The position numbers and the translations under genes are program-made. Of a stretch of DNA of 30,435 nucleotides, positions 30,250 to 30,435 are shown piece by piece (position 1 is the stretch's first letter; every line of letters starts with the position of its first letter). Under the pieces are notes generated by a model. It made no database searches. It was not told the origin of the DNA and saw nothing but the letters and a program-made list of their open reading frames with translations. The stretch is from the NCBI GenBank assembly GCA_003427395.1, contig BFEA01000035.1, forward strand, positions 2,059,424-2,089,858. Direction: 5' to 3'. Origin of the DNA: Chara braunii (Eukaryota > Streptophyta > Charophyceae > Charales > Characeae).

Positions 30250-30360
30250 AGATTCAACGGGAGATCCCGTTTTTCCGTTAAACGGGATTCAACGGGGACT
30301 CAATGGGCTATTCAACGGGTACAACGACGTTTAATTCCGTCCGTTGCTCTTTGTTAGGAC

Positions 30361-30435
30361 CAGGGTTGTCAAGCCCCGGCCCCGGGGCCCCGGCGGGGGT
30401 CCGGGGGTCCGGGGGTGGGCACCCCCAGCCCCGGC
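30361..30435. mobile_element. Element F: left end of a hAT-like element with CCCCGG motif, cut by window edge
   Basis: Starts CAGGGTTGTCAAG, resembling the common hAT terminal style CAGGG-TGTCAA. It continues with CCCCGGCCCCGGGGCCCCGG and several GTCCGGGGG repeats. The candidate left target 8-mer is GTTAGGAC (30,353-30,360). The right end is outside the window. Confidence 0.6.

Larger units (their letters stand above)
28606..30350. mobile_element. Element E: outer transposon with TTCAACG-motif ends
   Basis: The left block 28,606-28,720 starts CTATGTTGTG (compare element A, CTATGTTGGG) and carries GATTCAACG, GATTCAAC/GTTGAATC in inverted pairing (28,654-28,683), and CCCGT-TAG-ACGGG. The right block 30,250-30,345 carries AACGGGAGATCCCGTT, CCGTTAAACGG, GATTCAACGGGG and ATTCAACGGG. 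B and C lie between as nested insertions, plus a CA-rich microsatellite. The right terminus and a target duplication could not be fixed, so the two blocks may belong to separate insertions. Confidence 0.5.

Noticed and set aside
28606-30360. Exact right end and target duplication for element E (for example TTTGTTAG at 30,349-30,357).
   Set aside because: The following bases do not repeat the left 8-mer CCACACTT, so no end could be supported.
1-30435. CRISPR arrays, rRNA genes, bacterial operons or plasmid functions.
   Set aside because: No regularly spaced repeats, rRNA motifs or ribosome-binding-site-led gene runs. All recognisable genes are eukaryotic retroelement types.

Overview
The window is repeat-rich eukaryotic nuclear DNA in which I find no intact gene. 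Nearly everything recognisable is mobile-element debris. It holds a Ty3/gypsy gag-pro-RT fragment, an LTR with a primer-binding site and a gag start, two plant-type LINE ORF2 copies that carry endonuclease, reverse transcriptase and zf-RVT-like segments, a poly(A)-tailed retroposon family, and a cluster of small terminal-inverted-repeat DNA transposons. The Gag with an N terminus reading MELRSGK resembles, from memory, retroelement proteins that are very common in the charophyte alga Chara braunii. A charophyte or other streptophyte source is therefore my best guess, but I could not check it.

Layout. 1-3,569: decayed Ty3/gypsy element cut off just after the RT YLDD motif. 3,570-5,370: unclassified DNA with an AATC microsatellite and a 25-A tail. 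5,371-5,724: 5'-truncated copy of a poly(A) retroposon. 5,740-7,123: degenerate Pro/Thr-rich coding-like remnants with an internal duplication. 7,124-10,147: unclassified DNA, then an LTR (about 8,189-8,574), a perfect initiator-tRNA-Met-type primer-binding site, a 1.27 kb leader rich in TGGCGA, and a truncated Gag. 10,430 to about 13,890: LINE copy 1. 14,950-19,790: ORF1-like debris containing three copies of a 586 bp direct repeat. 19,795-28,290: LINE copy 2, broken by later events. 28,606-30,435: nested small DNA transposons.

The main result is the history of LINE copy 2. Its ORF2 runs forward to 21,611 and its RT core lies on the minus strand between 21,961 and 23,000. It resumes forward at 23,031-23,186 and again from 25,932. 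Inverting the core and removing three insertions makes the LINE collinear. The inversion is bounded by ends of one transposon family (D, motif CCGAACATGTTCGG). The same 8 bp sequence lies beside both D ends in opposite orientation (GTTTGAAG at 21,961, CTTCAAAC at 23,031). That is the footprint expected if the transposase joined two facing ends and flipped the DNA between them (reversed-ends transposition). A 531 bp element (A) later inserted inside the flipped part with an exact 8 bp target duplication. A 2.75 kb minus-strand retroposon (R) inserted between 23,186 and 25,932. R shares its 3' tail with the LINE and may be a partner mobilised by it.

Elements A, B and C have 8 bp target duplications and a conserved internal core (CAAAAGTTGTTC...ATAACAT, then a T-tract). 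A and B, which use CCGGGC, and C, which uses CGGAT, have ends made of arrays of their own short palindromic motif. D, E and F look the same in their ends but use other motifs (GTTCGG, TTCAACGGG, CCCCGG). This pattern of divergent end motifs around a conserved core is the best candidate here for a poorly described system.
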